From contig CM046301.1 of assembly GCA_025267735.1 (NCBI GenBank), positions 10,495,190 to 10,559,189 on the forward strand: a DNA stretch of 64,000 bases. The letters are read 5' to 3'. Positions within the stretch are counted from its first letter, which is position 1, and each line of letters begins with the position of its first letter. Below, one piece after another: positions 25,001-36,516 of the stretch. The position numbers were made by a program, and so were the translations under genes. Source of the stretch: Mactra quadrangularis (lineage: Eukaryota; Mollusca; Bivalvia; Venerida; Mactridae). Below the pieces are notes generated by a model. It had not been told where the DNA came from and did no database searches. It saw only the letters and a program-made list of their open reading frames with translations.

Positions 25001-28000
25001 TGGGCGTGGGTGTGGTCAAGTAGTAAAGGCTAGGAAATGGTTATTGCTAGACTGTCAGCCCAGCTATGGTTCCAATTATATAGGTAGTTTGCGTGAGATC
25101 TGGACCCCTTAAATCATGAAATATCTCAATAACTATCGGATGGAAGTAATCAAAATGTTGTATGTGATCATAACCATAGGCGGATCTACCAGAGGGGGGG
25201 GGGGTCAGGGGGTCCGGCCCCCCCCCTAGAATTTCCAAAATGTACATGTCCATTAGTGTATTTCTTGACTGTAAGTCATGTTTAAGTAGCATGAAGCAAT
25301 TTTTCTCGGTGCTTAACATAGATTAAATGGTTATGAAGTATGTATTACTAGAATTTTGCATTATTTTGCAAAATGTGTATAATGTGGTTGTTGTTCGAAA
25401 GTTTGGACCCTCTATAAAAAGTTCGGACCCCCCCCCCTATAAAAAGTTCGGACCCTCTATAAAAAGTTCGGACCCCCCTATAAAAAGTTCGGACCCCCCC
25501 CCCCCCTATAAAAAAATCATGTACCCGCCTTTGATAACTAGCATTTTCCTTCTTAAATCAGATTTTTTTAAATTACGCAACATACTTTCCATGGACATGC
25601 AATCCACATTTTGAAGCTAAAGCGAGTGGTTTGTAGCGGTCCAGGTTCAACGTGAAGTACCTATAAATCACATCCACATCCAAAACCTACCTCGTTGTTT
25701 CTTTTGGCAAAAAACATCCTTCTAGCAGCTCAGTACTTAGTGACCCAGTAAGCAGACTCGAGATTTACAAATCTTTATTAAGTTTGTTTTCCCTACATAA
25801 TTATTTAGTAGAAAATGAATAAGTATAGACTAAGTTTACCACAATAGACGAGTATTTTAAATTATCAAGTCAATCGCGATGTCTACAACAATCTTGCGAC
25901 TGGTACAACACTGATATAATAATAATATAATCGTACAAATATTAAACTTTGACATTTTTGTCATAATTATTGATCCAAGATACAAAGATCACGTTTTATG
26001 TCTCGAAGTATGTACTTTTATATAATAAACTTACATTTATAAATAACCCCATTACTTTAAATAAGTCATGAATATATTAGTCCGCGATCAAAAAATCAAC
26101 TTGGAGTGGCTATAGTACTAACATTTACATCACTCGGAACTCGATTGGGTTTGTCACGGGAATTGCCGAAAGGCTACGATTGCTAGTTACATAAGCCAAT
26201 CGTAAATGTTCGTTAATTTCCGTAACCTGAAATTAGATATTGTTTTCATTTGAAAAAAAAACGATAGAGTATTTATTGCACAAACGCAAATCGTGCCTGT
26301 TGCGTGAATCATTTTGACAAAATAGTTAACACTCTACACGCAATATAACAGAACTTTATGTACATATATGACAGGGGCGGATCCAGGAATTTTTCTATGG
26401 GGGGGTCCTAACTTTTCTAGGGGGGGGGGGTCAAAACTTTTCTAGGGGGAGTCCGAACCTCAAACCACAACCACATTATACAAATTGTGCAGAAAAAATG
26501 CAACATATTGATAATAAAAAACTACATAACCATTAAATCTATGTTGAGCACCGAGAAAAATTGCTTCATACTACTTAAAAATGACTTACAAGCAAGAAAT
26601 ACACTATTGGACATGTACATTTTTCCAAATTCTAGGGGGTGGGGTCCTGAACCCCCTGATCCCCCCGCTGGGTCCGCCCATGTATGAAACACGCAAAAGT
26701 TGCTAGTTCCGAGTTTTGTTCCGAGAGGTTGCGGAAGATTTTGGCTTTGACGCCAGTTTTATAATTTTAAAAACCCCTATTTTGAAAACCTATTACATGT
26801 ATTCAACTCGTGGTCCGACTCCACACTTATCCATCACATTTTCAACCAATAAATGAATCATCAACTATTTCTGTCTTGTTTCGATGAAATCCGATGTGCG
26901 CGCCGATGAATTCACATTCAAACAAGTGCAGACAAAGTGACAAAGATTAAAGGTATCACATGTAGTTCAAGTTCTGATAGTTTTTAACTTACTTTCTGAC
27001 TTCGAAAATAGCTTTGATAAGATCATGAAACTATTTTTACAATGCTTCAAGATGATACGTATGACCTAAATGTTATATGTTAGAGATTATGAGTAGATGA
27101 CATTAAAAAGGACAATAACCCTTTCATTACTATCAGACTGTAGCATTTAAAACGGTTAGCGATGCATCAAATACCATTCTTAATAGGCACACCCATATAG
27201 GGTTGCAAGTATGTATAAAAAAATTAGAATAAATGTCACAGCTTTGTAAGACTTGGGTCAATGAAAGACTACTTTTTGCTCTACTTCTAGCGCATCTAGT
27301 GCAACCAGTTTTGTAACACTGTTTGAATTACTTATCTGACCTACTTATCTGATTATGTTTGGAATGTGAAGTATAAATAGTAGAATTTGTTGCTATTTAT
27401 ACAAACAAGTAGAGCAAATATTTTAATTGTGCCACAAAATTATAGTATATCAAGCATTGTTGTCTCATAGAGACATGGTGATAGTGAAGGGTGTCGTATT
27501 GCCAAAAATTTATGACCGAATTTATTCTTAAATTCTGTTTTATTGCTCTGGTATATAATAGTAAGATTTTTAATCATGATGCTTAGATGACTTTTTAGAT
27601 TAATCCACGTTACCAAAATTGCTACATATTTTACTTAGATTTAATTACACTTAGTCACATGGTATTCTCTTGTTTATAATATACATGTATTTCTAATCAA
27701 AGTGCTAGTAGCGCTGTCGGACATGGGGTTTTGTTAGAATATGTATTTCACAGCTATATTCAACAAACGAAAGCGATTTAAAGAAAAACTTCCCTTCTCA
27801 TGTATTACCTTTTAATTTGAGAAATGAAAAGTATTGTTCTGTTCTGCTCTATAACCGATCATTATGATACAGATTCTGATGATATGATTGCACAATCCGC
27901 ATCGTTTGCATTATACCACGCATAGCGGACTACTTTAATCGCAGTAGTAATTATCCCTTTAATTGCGCATGCTCGGCCGAATGTAAACGTCCGCGGCGGA

Positions 28001-31000
28001 TTAAAATTAGAATTTCCTACAGTCCGCTACATATCGTGGGTAACCCCAATGTAAAATTTGGTTATTTTCTACAATTTCAGATTTATCAACTGGAGGAAAA
28101 CTCAAAAGATTAATATTTCATTACATATTGAAGATTATCATCCTCCTTTGTGCTCTCTACATCTTCATCTGTTCTTTAAGTTTCCTTGGTGATGCTTTCA
28201 AACTTCTCGGAGGTGAGTATACAATTTGTTTTCCTATATGAAGTCCCAGTGACCTTTTCCTTTGACCTGGGGGCCTCAGAACCGATATGAACCCCCCTTT
28301 ACCCATGGGCTATACACACATAAAATTTTGTAAACCCAGGTACATCCTTTGTTGAGTTATCATCCGGACAAGCAATTGTCCACGGCCTGACAAACAGACG
28401 GACAGCTTCATATTTTAATATGTCCCGTTTTCTAACGTGTCATAGACCACTGTTTATTCACATAGTACCCGAAGGCAGGAGTCAAAGTAAGCCACATTCT
28501 ATAGGAGCAAACATTTTCAAGAGACATTTTGCCATTGTACAAGTTTAGATACAAAGACCACATTGGTTATCGCAAAATCATTTGCTTTTGACGCTTTTGA
28601 TTTTGAAGTCCCAACGTACTTAATTTGAGAGGTAGAACTCACTATATGACCATTTTAAGACAGTTCTGCTAAAAAAGACCGTTAATTTTGACGGCTCTAA
28701 TAGCAGAATGTACATATATATATATTTTAGGAAAAAATGCGATATTTGATCTGTTATTTCTAAATCATCTATTATATTTCTGTTTATCTATTATTTATTA
28801 CAAACTCCACTAAAAGAATGTCATATAAACTTTTAACTTACAGGCAAGGCAGCTGGTCAAGCATTTTCGGACAATGAAATATTATCAAACCCCGTGGCTG
28901 GCCTCATGATTGGTGTCCTAGCAACAGTCTTGTTACAAAGTTCAAGCACAACAACATCCATTGTTGTCAGCATGGTGGGATCTGGGGAATGTAAGTATGT
29001 TTTGTTTTCTCAAACAAATATCTTTCAATCTGTCGTAGAGTACACGTATTTATAAATTTTATTCAACTATCAGTGGAGCACACATTAACCCTGATAATGT
29101 AAATACTGACTAGATTCGAAATCCCGATGCTCTACCAACTACGCAACAGGCCATGGTGACAGTTTAATCAAATTTACATTTACATGTTCATTCAGACATT
29201 AGACGTTCAGCTATATATTTAACAACATATTTAATACAACCCGTAACACTCCTAAATCCCCTTGAACCGTGGCGCAGTAATGGCGCGTAGCATTAAGACT
29301 CACAAGAAATAAAAATTTATTACGTTTATTTACCTACCATGAAATAACAGTGAACTTAATGATCACCCATATATACGACGAAAAAACCCAGTTCAAAAAT
29401 TCAAAAGATTTTATGGGCATAAACCAAGTTCAAGGCCATCATTTACAATTCTCAGCAAAACGACGACCCCAATACTAGAAGACGAAGGGACACCGCTCAG
29501 TAACATTTTTAAGCTTTTATTTACACCGGAGCTTGAAAATCAAAACATAAGTTACTGCACAGGAGCTTGACATTTTGTATCTTAGTTTTAAAAAGTTCCT
29601 TCTTAATAGTTTTCTATTATATTGTGGATGGATTTTTCAAACGACGATACAAGAATGTCAATCTCCTGTGGTTTCTGCAAGCAATAGGTACAACTATCGT
29701 AAGTTTAGAAATTCCAACTATGGTTTGCACATATTATATGAATTCTTATATTGCACAGTGTTATCCGTCAAGAGAGCTATTCCAATAGTTATGGGAGCTA
29801 ACATTGGTACATCTGTTACAAATACAATAGTTTCAATGGGACAAATTACTAACAAAGATGATTTCAGAAGAGCGTTTGCTGGTGCCACTGTCCATGATGC
29901 ATTTAATTGGTTGACTGTTCTGATATTATTACCTATCGAAATTCTTACAGGTTTGTATTTAATAATAAGGGACTTTAGTCAGTTATTTCCCCTTGTATAC
30001 TCTTCTAATATGTAGGTCCAAATAGTTGGATTACTCGGATTTTACCATTACTTTTCAATGTAAATTTACCAAAATTAATCTTTAATAACTTTTTTATAAA
30101 TCATTTAATTTGTTTGAAATTCAAGCTAAGTATTTTTAAGGTAAAGAACTATCTAAATTTCATCACTTCTTTTAATATCTTCATTAACAAGAAAGATATT
30201 AGATGAAATATTTTGTTATCCTTATATAGGACTTCAATGATAAAATCCAATGATTCCAACTGATAGGACCTACTTACCAATTGGATTGTTTCGGATTTTA
30301 TCAGGGAAAGATAACTGACTTAAGTCTCTAATCAACAATGGTTTTCTGGAATGTTACGCTGCAAAGGCCATGTGGGCTTTTTGCAAAATCATCTGTTTTT
30401 TGAAGAATTTTAAAAGCCAAAATGCTTAATTTAAGAAGAAAAGCTATCCCTATTTATGACCCTTGATTTTGATAGTTCTACAAGTTGAGCTTATTGTATT
30501 CATAGTTTTAGTGTTGGAATGCTTGCTTAAGTATTTTCAAAATGCTGTAAGACAAACAATTCATGATTCAACTACTGTTTAGTAGACAATAATATGACGC
30601 CTGTTTGCGTAAATATATATTAAGAAGGTACAACAAAAAGTATTCAGGAAGCAAAATCATCTTATGCACTTGAAATACTGTAAGTTATGGGAAACATGTA
30701 GTTTTTAAGTTTTTAGTCGCCAATTAGTTAATATGAAAACGTTGTAGCTAAACTATTAAGGGTGAAGAAGCTAGCGGACTGGATTATTAATGAGCAAATC
30801 GAGGTTGCCCGCAATACTGTAGTAAGTGCATTGCTTTAAAGAGCAAGTTACTACAGTCTTGCAGGCAAACCTCGAAATGCATATACCAGATAAATGCACA
30901 TTTTGCTGCTAATGAAAAGTAATATAAAATATTTATCTATGTTTTCTTAATATTACAGGATATTTGGAAGCATTAAGTAAAGCTATCATTGACAGTATAC

Positions 31001-33656
31001 CCGAGTTTAGTGAAAATGCTGATGTTGATAAAGATTATCTTAAAGTTATCACTAAACCATTCACAAATCTTGTTATTCAGGTAAACTTTGAACTCTACAT
31101 AGATCTTAGATATTTTCTATGTTCATCATTTAACTGTGTGTTGCATGTTTGATAGAAGACCCCATGGTCCCCATTTAGTGAAATACATATACGCATTGAA
31201 CTTGGCGAAACTGGCGGTTCAAATGTTATTTATGTGACTGTCCACCTTTCATTAAGAAAAGTGATTTGATTCTTGCTAGAAAAATAGTAACATTCTGACA
31301 AATAATAAGGGTTTAGAGACTAGTGAGATGAGCCAGCTGACGTCATCAATTGACAAAATGTTGATTAACCGCGTAGAATCCTATCAATCAAAACTGGACA
31401 ATATATACGCAAAAAACGTGTTAAGCATTTCAGAGACATTTAGAGTTTGTTAAAATGCATTAGGAGTTTCATGCCAGTAAGGTTTATGTAATGGGCAACA
31501 AACGATAGCCATTCACTAGTTGAACTCAGAGGACCAGAGTGACTGCATGTATGGCGGAATCAGGGCGATGACTTCAATTAAACTCAGATTTTGGTTTCAC
31601 TTAACTTTTAAAATACATGTTCATTCATTCGATAGATAAATACTTGTATAATCGAACTCAGGTTTTGTTTCCCCTATACTAATAAGGTTGTTTGATAAAA
31701 TAATGGAACTTCAAGAACAAAATGTTCCTAACCTTTCTGTTCTATCTTAACCATATACTTCAGTAACACTATTTCTACTTCAGATTGACAAAAATGTTAT
31801 TAAAAACATTGCACAAGGTGATGAAGAAGCAATTGGTAAATCTATTATAAAACATACATGTTGTGACAAGTTAGATAACGGTACAAAAATTAATTGTGGA
31901 ACTTGTAAGTATTATTTAACTTTTAATTATCTCATCAGCAACCCGGGTCGATAGCGCAGTTGGTAGACCGCCGGGATTTGGAATCTTGTGTTCCGAAGGG
32001 GTACGGGTTTGAAACCTACCCGGGGAGGTTACACCCTTCCATGAAAATTTGACAATAGTGTCAATTTTCCTCCATTGATAGATACATGGAGAAGTTTCTA
32101 GCCTTGTCTCGCGTTTAACCCAATAAAAAAGCTACCGTGGCTCAGTTGTACAGATAGCAGGATATCTAATCAGTAGTGCCCTGCCTTGATTTACTACTAT
32201 GAGGCTGTACCCTTCCAATACTGTAAAGAGGGAAACGTTTTCAACGATTTGTGTAAGGGTAGCGAGTACTTATGATCAAAAACGTAAAGAAAACGCTTTT
32301 CTCAAAAACAAAGTTCACAATAGACAAAATGATGATTAGGAATATTAGAGTGCGAGACCCTTTCCTTAGAGAAACAATATCGGTACTGCCATGTTACATT
32401 ATCATAATGTATGTGGTGAAATTTCAAACGCAATGCATGCAGGACCATAAAGTTAGCCATTCGATTTGTGCATTGTTCAAAATCTACTTATTATAATAAT
32501 TCAATACTCTGGCTTGAATGAGGAATTTGAAGTGACTCTTAATTTACCACTCAATTGTAGCATTGGAATAATGTAATCAAAGGTAGGACCAGATACTATT
32601 TTGTAAAGAAGTACACTCTCGTAATCTCACTAAGTCTAAAAGGTTATGCCTTTCTTCTATGTACATGGCCCGATTTAACAAGCGTTTTTGTTTTCTTCAG
32701 GTAAATTTTTGTTCGAGTCTGTTTCGAGTGGTGATGGATGGAGTGATGCTGCTGTTGGTGCAGTTCTATTGGTTATTGCTCTAGTGCTTCTTTGTGTCTG
32801 CCTTGTTTTGATTGTCAAACTTTTACATTCCTTACTCAGAGGACAAATCGCTCATATCATCAGAAAGTTCATCAACGCCAACTTCCCTGGAAAAGTCTGT
32901 GGCTATTTTACAGGTTACTTGGCAATTGTCATAGGTGCAGGTCTGACCGTTCTTGTACAGTCAAGTTCTATCTTCACTTCATCTATCACCCCACTTGTCG
33001 GCATGGGTGTCTTGAGCTTGGACAGAATGTACCCACTTACGCTTGGTTCAAACATCGGAACAACCGCAACAGGCATTTTAGCAGCGTTCGCACAAGACGG
33101 CAGCAAGATACCAAATGCTTTGCAGATCGCTTTGTGCCATTTGTTCTTCAACATCACCGGGATTCTGATATTTTATCCTGTTCCAATATTTAGACCACCA
33201 ATCAAAATGGCAAAATTTCTGGGAATGCAAACAGCGAAGTATAGATGGTTTGCTATTGTTTATCTTATTTTTGCGTTCTTCCTTTTCCCTGCCGCTGTAT
33301 TTGGACTTTCTTTAGCTAGTTGGATCGCTCTTGCTGCAGTGATGATTCCATTAGCAGTTATCATATTAATTGTATTGTTCATCAAACTTTTGCAAAACAA
33401 GTGCCCTAACTGTTTACCTGAAAAGTTGCGCAACTGGAAATGGTTACCAAAAGCATTGAGATCGTTAGAGCCATACGACAGAGCATTAATGCTGGTGACC
33501 GGTAATTGTTATTGCTGCAGAAAAGCAAACTGTATGAAGACAATGTCTGATGAAGCACAAGACAGGAAACATGCTAGGGAAGAGAATATCAAACATGCTG
33601 AAATGAAAAATCAAAATGGTAAAGATGTTGAATTTGTCTACAACGTTAGACTATAA
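19093..33656 (+). CDS. Sodium-dependent phosphate cotransporter, SLC34 (NaPi-II) family, copy A
   Basis: Assembled by hand from nine exons: 19093-19104, 23286-23333, 24214-24292, 28081-28212, 28844-28990, 29759-29950, 30959-31080, 31784-31904, 32701-33656. All introns are GT-AG and the total is 1809 nt, giving 602 aa. The family imports inorganic phosphate with Na+ at the apical plasma membrane of epithelia. Seen: QSSS at residues 122-125 and 371-374 (the inverted-repeat transport motifs), GANIGTS at 152-158, GSNIGTT at 400-406, FAGATVHD at 179-186, a loop with cysteines 270, 271, 282 and 285 and an N-glycosylation sequon at N276, then CYCCRK and a hydrophilic tail ending NVRL. A180/A182/D186 match the triplet of electrogenic NaPi-IIa/b rather than Ser/Ser/Gly of IIc. 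The N-terminus is short compared with vertebrate proteins (about 600-690 aa). The start ATG (MNEK) is chosen by parallel with copy B. Family call is secure; the first two exons are the weakest. Confidence 0.93.
19729..19761. repeat. Perfect 15-bp hairpin in intron 1 of copy A
   Basis: CAAGGACCCTATATA, a 3-nt loop TGT, then the exact reverse complement. It may be a tiny foldback remnant. Confidence 0.8.
19985..20115 (+). repeat. 130-bp interspersed repeat, copy 3
   Basis: TATCAAAGTGGTACGTTTAA, then ATGATGTTCATGTATTAGCA and TTAGTGGGAAAGTCCATTGT, ending ATACGACCTG. It lies in intron 1 of copy A. Confidence 0.5.
20422..20739. mobile_element. MITE, GTAGCGTGTTCAGTTACC family, copy 2
   Basis: Same inverted ends and interior as 3357-3678 (GGAACTCCTCGGCCATTxGC near the left end, its complement near the right). 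In intron 1 of SLC34 copy A. Confidence 0.75.
22030..23235. repeat. 40-bp pyrimidine-rich minisatellite in intron 1 of copy A
   Basis: Unit CACTCATTGTTTTCACTCAT plus ACAGTTCACTTATTACCGTC, about 28 copies, most regular between 22400 and 23160. The coding-sense strand is strongly depleted in G. The array stops about 50 bp before exon 2 (23286). Frames stay open in places only because of the repeat. Confidence 0.93.
23376..23665 (+). mobile_element. tRNA-derived SINE, family 2, decayed copy in intron 2 of copy A
   Basis: AGCAGTAGTCCAGGGGTGAG, TTGAGCAAGAACATTTG, CAGTTGCCCGAAGATCAG and TGAGACTATGAAATGCAAAA align block by block with the better preserved copy at 41174-41500. It starts 43 bp after the exon 2 splice donor. 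Confidence 0.75.
25177..25530 (-). mobile_element. MITE with GGCGGATC ends, copy 2 (inverted), expanded
   Basis: Matches 13851-14109 in reverse complement (AAAATGTACATGTCCATTAG, AGTAGCATGAAGCAATTTTT). At its distal end the block TATAAAAAGTTCGGACC is repeated about five times with C-runs (25415-25510). In intron 3 of copy A. Confidence 0.7.
25695..25790 (+). repeat. Interspersed repeat, CAGCTCAGTACTTAG family, copy 2
   Basis: CATCCTTCTAGCAGCTCAGT and GCAGACTCGAGA match the block at 46855-46990. Confidence 0.5.
26372..26680 (+). mobile_element. MITE with GGGGCGGATCCAGG ends, copy 3
   Basis: CAGGGGCGGATCCAGGAATT at the left and CCCCCGCTGGGTCCGCC at the right, with the CTTCATACTACTTAAAAATG interior. 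In intron 3 of copy A. Confidence 0.75.
27710..28062 (+). repeat. Interspersed repeat, ACATGGGGTTTT family, copy 2, abutting exon 4 of copy A
   Basis: CGCTGTCGGACATGGGGTTT at the left; GTAATTATCCCTTTAATTGC and TGTAAACGTCCGCGGCGGAT inside; GGGTAACCCCAATGTAAAA at the right. It ends about 18 bp before the exon 4 acceptor (exon starts 28081), so the branch-point region is probably derived from, or right at, its edge. A short pentamer run (TTCTGTTCTGCTC) at about 27838 suggests a LINE tail inside it. Confidence 0.55.
29060..29160 (+). repeat. SINE-like fragment in intron 5 of copy A
   Basis: TTATTCAACTATCAGTGGAG, CACATTAACCCTGATAATGT and a tRNA-like TTCGAAATCCCGATGCTCTA. The first two blocks recur at 24450-24515 and 41608-41665. 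Confidence 0.4.
29967..30329. mobile_element. MITE, AGGGACTTTAGTCAGTTAT inverted ends, 16 bp after exon 6 of copy A
   Basis: Left AAGGGACTTTAGTCAGTTAT; right AAGATAACTGACTTAAGTCTCT (inverted). A related copy without a clean right end is at 62686-63010, and fragments are at 16480-16600 and 57310-57440. The element begins 16 bp after the exon 6 donor at 29951. Confidence 0.7.
31942..32130 (+). mobile_element. SINE family 1, full copy in intron 8 of copy A
   Basis: Head CCCGGGTCGATAGCGCAGTT (A box) and GGGGTACGGGTTTGAAACC (B box), tail AATTTTCCTCCATTGATAGA, end CGTTTAACCCAATAAAAAA. Followed at 32131-32265 by a second weaker tRNA-like stretch (GTGGCTCAGTTGTACAGATA). Confidence 0.85.
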
Positions 33657-34235
33657 ACAACTTTAAGTGGACACATTTTAGCGTGTTTACAATGTTCAAT
33701 CGTTATACTTAACTTGCATTTTCTGACTTCCAATTGTTAACGCAATTTGCTTTCATCCTTACGTCGGGGAGCGGCAAATAAGATAAATGGTGCGTTAAAT
33801 GTGACAATATATGCTTGTGGGATCCAAAGTGAAGATTTTGTAAATTGTGTGGAAAGTTTTTGCAATGTTCATAATCTTTTCGGAAACTTTTATACCTTTT
33901 TATCAGTTTTGTATATTTAAGGAATCTCGAGTTGTGTTCACTTTGTACATACATGTATACAAAGAATATGATAATTTTAAATGTACGACGTACAGGATTT
34001 TATAAGCTTTACTAATGTTTTAATTGTTTTAACTTCGGTACTTGTATTAATTATTTGCTAGTTGTTGGTGCCACAATTGCTTGTCTGGGGACTTTTTAAA
34101 AGGGGGTTACGGCACGAGTATGAGCACGAGTATGACTCGCTTCTAGTTTTGTTGTTATAAAGCTCTATTTTAGCATTACTATTTTGTGAAGCCGTATACA
34201 TAGTATTAGACTTCTGTAAGACTCAAAGAGAGCAT

Positions 34236-34241
34236 AATAAA
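34236..34241 (+). other. Candidate poly(A) signal of SLC34 copy A
   Basis: AATAAA, 580 bp after the stop codon; another AATAAA follows at 34322-34327. Which one is used cannot be told from sequence. Confidence 0.4.
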
Positions 34242-34797
34242 GGAATATTAATGATGCATAATACTTCCATTTCCATTAATCTAGATCATTAATCCGCTCG
34301 TCTACTGTATTATGTTATTTAAATAAAAGACGGGTTGTTATATACATATGTAAATAATGTTAATGTTATGTAAATACTCATGAATATTTTTATTTGTTAA
34401 AAATATTCAAATTCTATAATATTAAAATATTTTAATATTGAATGTATGTTGGTTCTTTTATTCATTTATTTTTATTTTGCTTGAACAAGTCGGAAAGTAT
34501 GTGGAAAAAATGAGATTGGGTGCTGTTGCGAAAGCAAGTCGCTGTCAGCCGCTTTAAATACTTTTTTTGTGTTGGGCAAATACTATGCAATTGTTTTGTG
34601 GCGGAGTGGAAAACCGATGGTAATTGGCTTACTCAATAACTTTTTAGAGCGCTAAGCATCTACATCCTTACGATACGATATAAAAAAAGACTGGGACGAA
34701 TTTGTTCCGCCCCGCTTGATGTCAGACAAAGGGAGGTAACAAGAATGTAAAGATATCTCTATATTTTTTTTTACTTATCTCCCTTTACTTGTCGGTC

Positions 34798-35100
34798 TTT
34801 GGATTGAGTTTAACGCCGTAGCAACATATTGTATGGGTCATATAATGGCGGTCAGCCAATTTAATCACAATTCTGAAAAGGCTTTTAAACCTCTAGAATT
34901 AGCTGTGTATCAGTTACAAGGCGCATTAATTAGTGGCTTGTCCGGCATGATTTAGAATTAAAGTAAAAGGACGAATGGCCGTAGAAAATTATTTCATGAC
35001 CAAGCTCCACGAAAGTATGCCTTCCTGGGAATCGAACCCACGATCGCTAGATAGGTAGACTAGAGTGTTACCAACTGTTAGTCGGACGGTCTACTTTGTT
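34798..35100 (-). mobile_element. tRNA-derived SINE, family 3
   Basis: Minus strand: CTAACAGTTGGTAACACTC (A-box region), ATCGTGGGTTCGATTCCCAG (B box), then a body shared with 6580-6700 and an end GGCGTTAAACTCAATC that resembles the tail of family 1. Confidence 0.75.
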
Positions 35101-35329
35101 AAAATGGTTGGACTGAACAATTTAGGATTCTGTATAGGTCTTTGCAATGCCAAGGACTCACATGAATAACTCTGTCGTATATCCGGATGCATACATGATT
35201 ATTGCTTCTCTCTGCACTTTTGTTTAAAGCCGCATCATATATGTCAACAAATTTAATGTTTCATTGGTCAGAATCACAAGACGCTCGCAATCGCATTTTA
35301 TATGTCAAGCGTTTACGAGTAAAAGGTCA

Positions 35330-35547
35330 GCAGCGTGTTCAGTTACCCTGAACGTTCCAAAACGTTCCGTAACGGAAGTGTCGGAACAACTCAACCCAAA
35401 GACAACTCAACCCGAGAAAACTAAATCGCCTACTAACGGATTGAGTTGTCCCAACATTGAGTTGAGTTTTGAACGGGTTTAGTTGTCTTCGGGTTGAGTT
35501 TCCTCGTACCTGTAACGTTAGCTAACAGTAGTTACTGAACACGGGCC
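35330..35547. mobile_element. MITE, CAGCGTGTTCAG ends with ACAACTCAAC dyads, copy 2
   Basis: Left GCAGCGTGTTCAGTTACC and right GTTACTGAACACGGG, with AACAACTCAACCCAAAGACA on the left and facing GGGTTGAGTT-type motifs on the right. Confidence 0.65.
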
Positions 35548-35574
35548 AGTTTTCCAATAGTTTCGGTATCTATT

Positions 35575-35630
35575 TTATTTGTATCACGATTTGAGAAATA
35601 AAAGTTTGTTCTGTTCTATTCTGTTCTGAC
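35575..35630 (+). mobile_element. LINE tail, AATAAA plus TTCTG pentamers
   Basis: GAGAAATAAAAGTTTGTTCT followed by TTCTG/TTCTA pentamers, the same tail design as the LINE ends at 57230 and 7940. Confidence 0.45.
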
Positions 35631-36334
35631 AAGTATATTCTATTTATAGTTATACAAGTTATATAAGCAGCTTTATAGTTCGGTTACAATACAAAATTTA
35701 TATAATATAAAATATGACTTGACGAAGATAAATATTTCAGATTTAGAAATCATGCATAGTATCATCATATGAATTCTATGCACTTTCGACATATAGCAAA
35801 CATGAAAGTCGGATAAATGTATCTAGATGATATGCGTTTTTTTCGATGGAAGATCGATTTTAATTTTACAAGTGACCCCAAGGATGCAATATTTTCACGA
35901 ATGGCGTAGCCACGAGTGACAATATATTATCTTTAGCTCATGAATGTAATAAATAGATCTTACACAAAAAATAAACAAATTTTCTGTTTATTATATGCTT
36001 CAAACTGGCGTTATTTATTGTTAAAAATCTGATATGCCTCCAGAACGGCCCACTTGAAACAGTGTTCTTTTTTTTCGAAACAGTTTTCATTGTTTCGAAC
36101 AGCGGAATATCGATTTTCATTTCACCGACAAATCCCTATATTTCACTGGAAAGCATATTATAAACACATGTTCATCGATGCAGACGCAAGAATCGTAATT
36201 CGACCCATCCGGGACCTTGGTGAATTGCATACAACCTAAATCCCCATTTCAAAGATTCAATGTGAGATCGACAAAAAGCGAGGACATACTGTATACTGAA
36301 ACTTGAATAAAAAACCCACACTCACTCGCTAATC

Positions 36335-36516
36335 TATGGTGGCATATTTCTGCCATCAGATAACAACATAACTAACTAGTTAATTAAGAGGTTTACTAGT
36401 TACCGTAACTAGTTAACCACTAACATAATTAACTTAAGAGGGTTACTGTAACTAGTTAACCTCTTAATTAACTAGTTAGTTATGTGTTTATCTGATGGCA
36501 GAAATATGCCACCATA
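36335..36516. mobile_element. 182-bp near-perfect palindrome (foldback MITE)
   Basis: Left arm begins TATGGTGGCATATTTCTGCC and the right arm is its reverse complement. The outer 68 bp of each arm match with only a few changes, and the centre is also partly symmetric (ACTAGTTA/TAACTAGT repeats). Flanked by a 6-bp direct repeat CTAATC (36329-36334 and 36517-36522). Confidence 0.88.

Noticed and set aside
25047..25614. ORFs with Pro-rich peptides on both strands
   Set aside because: They translate the G/C-run MITE and its internal repeats.
29575..29758. In-frame N-terminal extension of SLC34 exon 6 into intron 5
   Set aside because: Copy B has a clean acceptor at the homologous base, and the extension has no transporter similarity; 29759 is the exon start.
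31942..32025. tRNA gene
   Set aside because: Has A and B boxes and CCCGGGT/ACCCGGG arms, but continues into the shared SINE body and recurs at several loci; it is a SINE head. The same holds for 11570-11640, 41000-41064 and 55309-55392.
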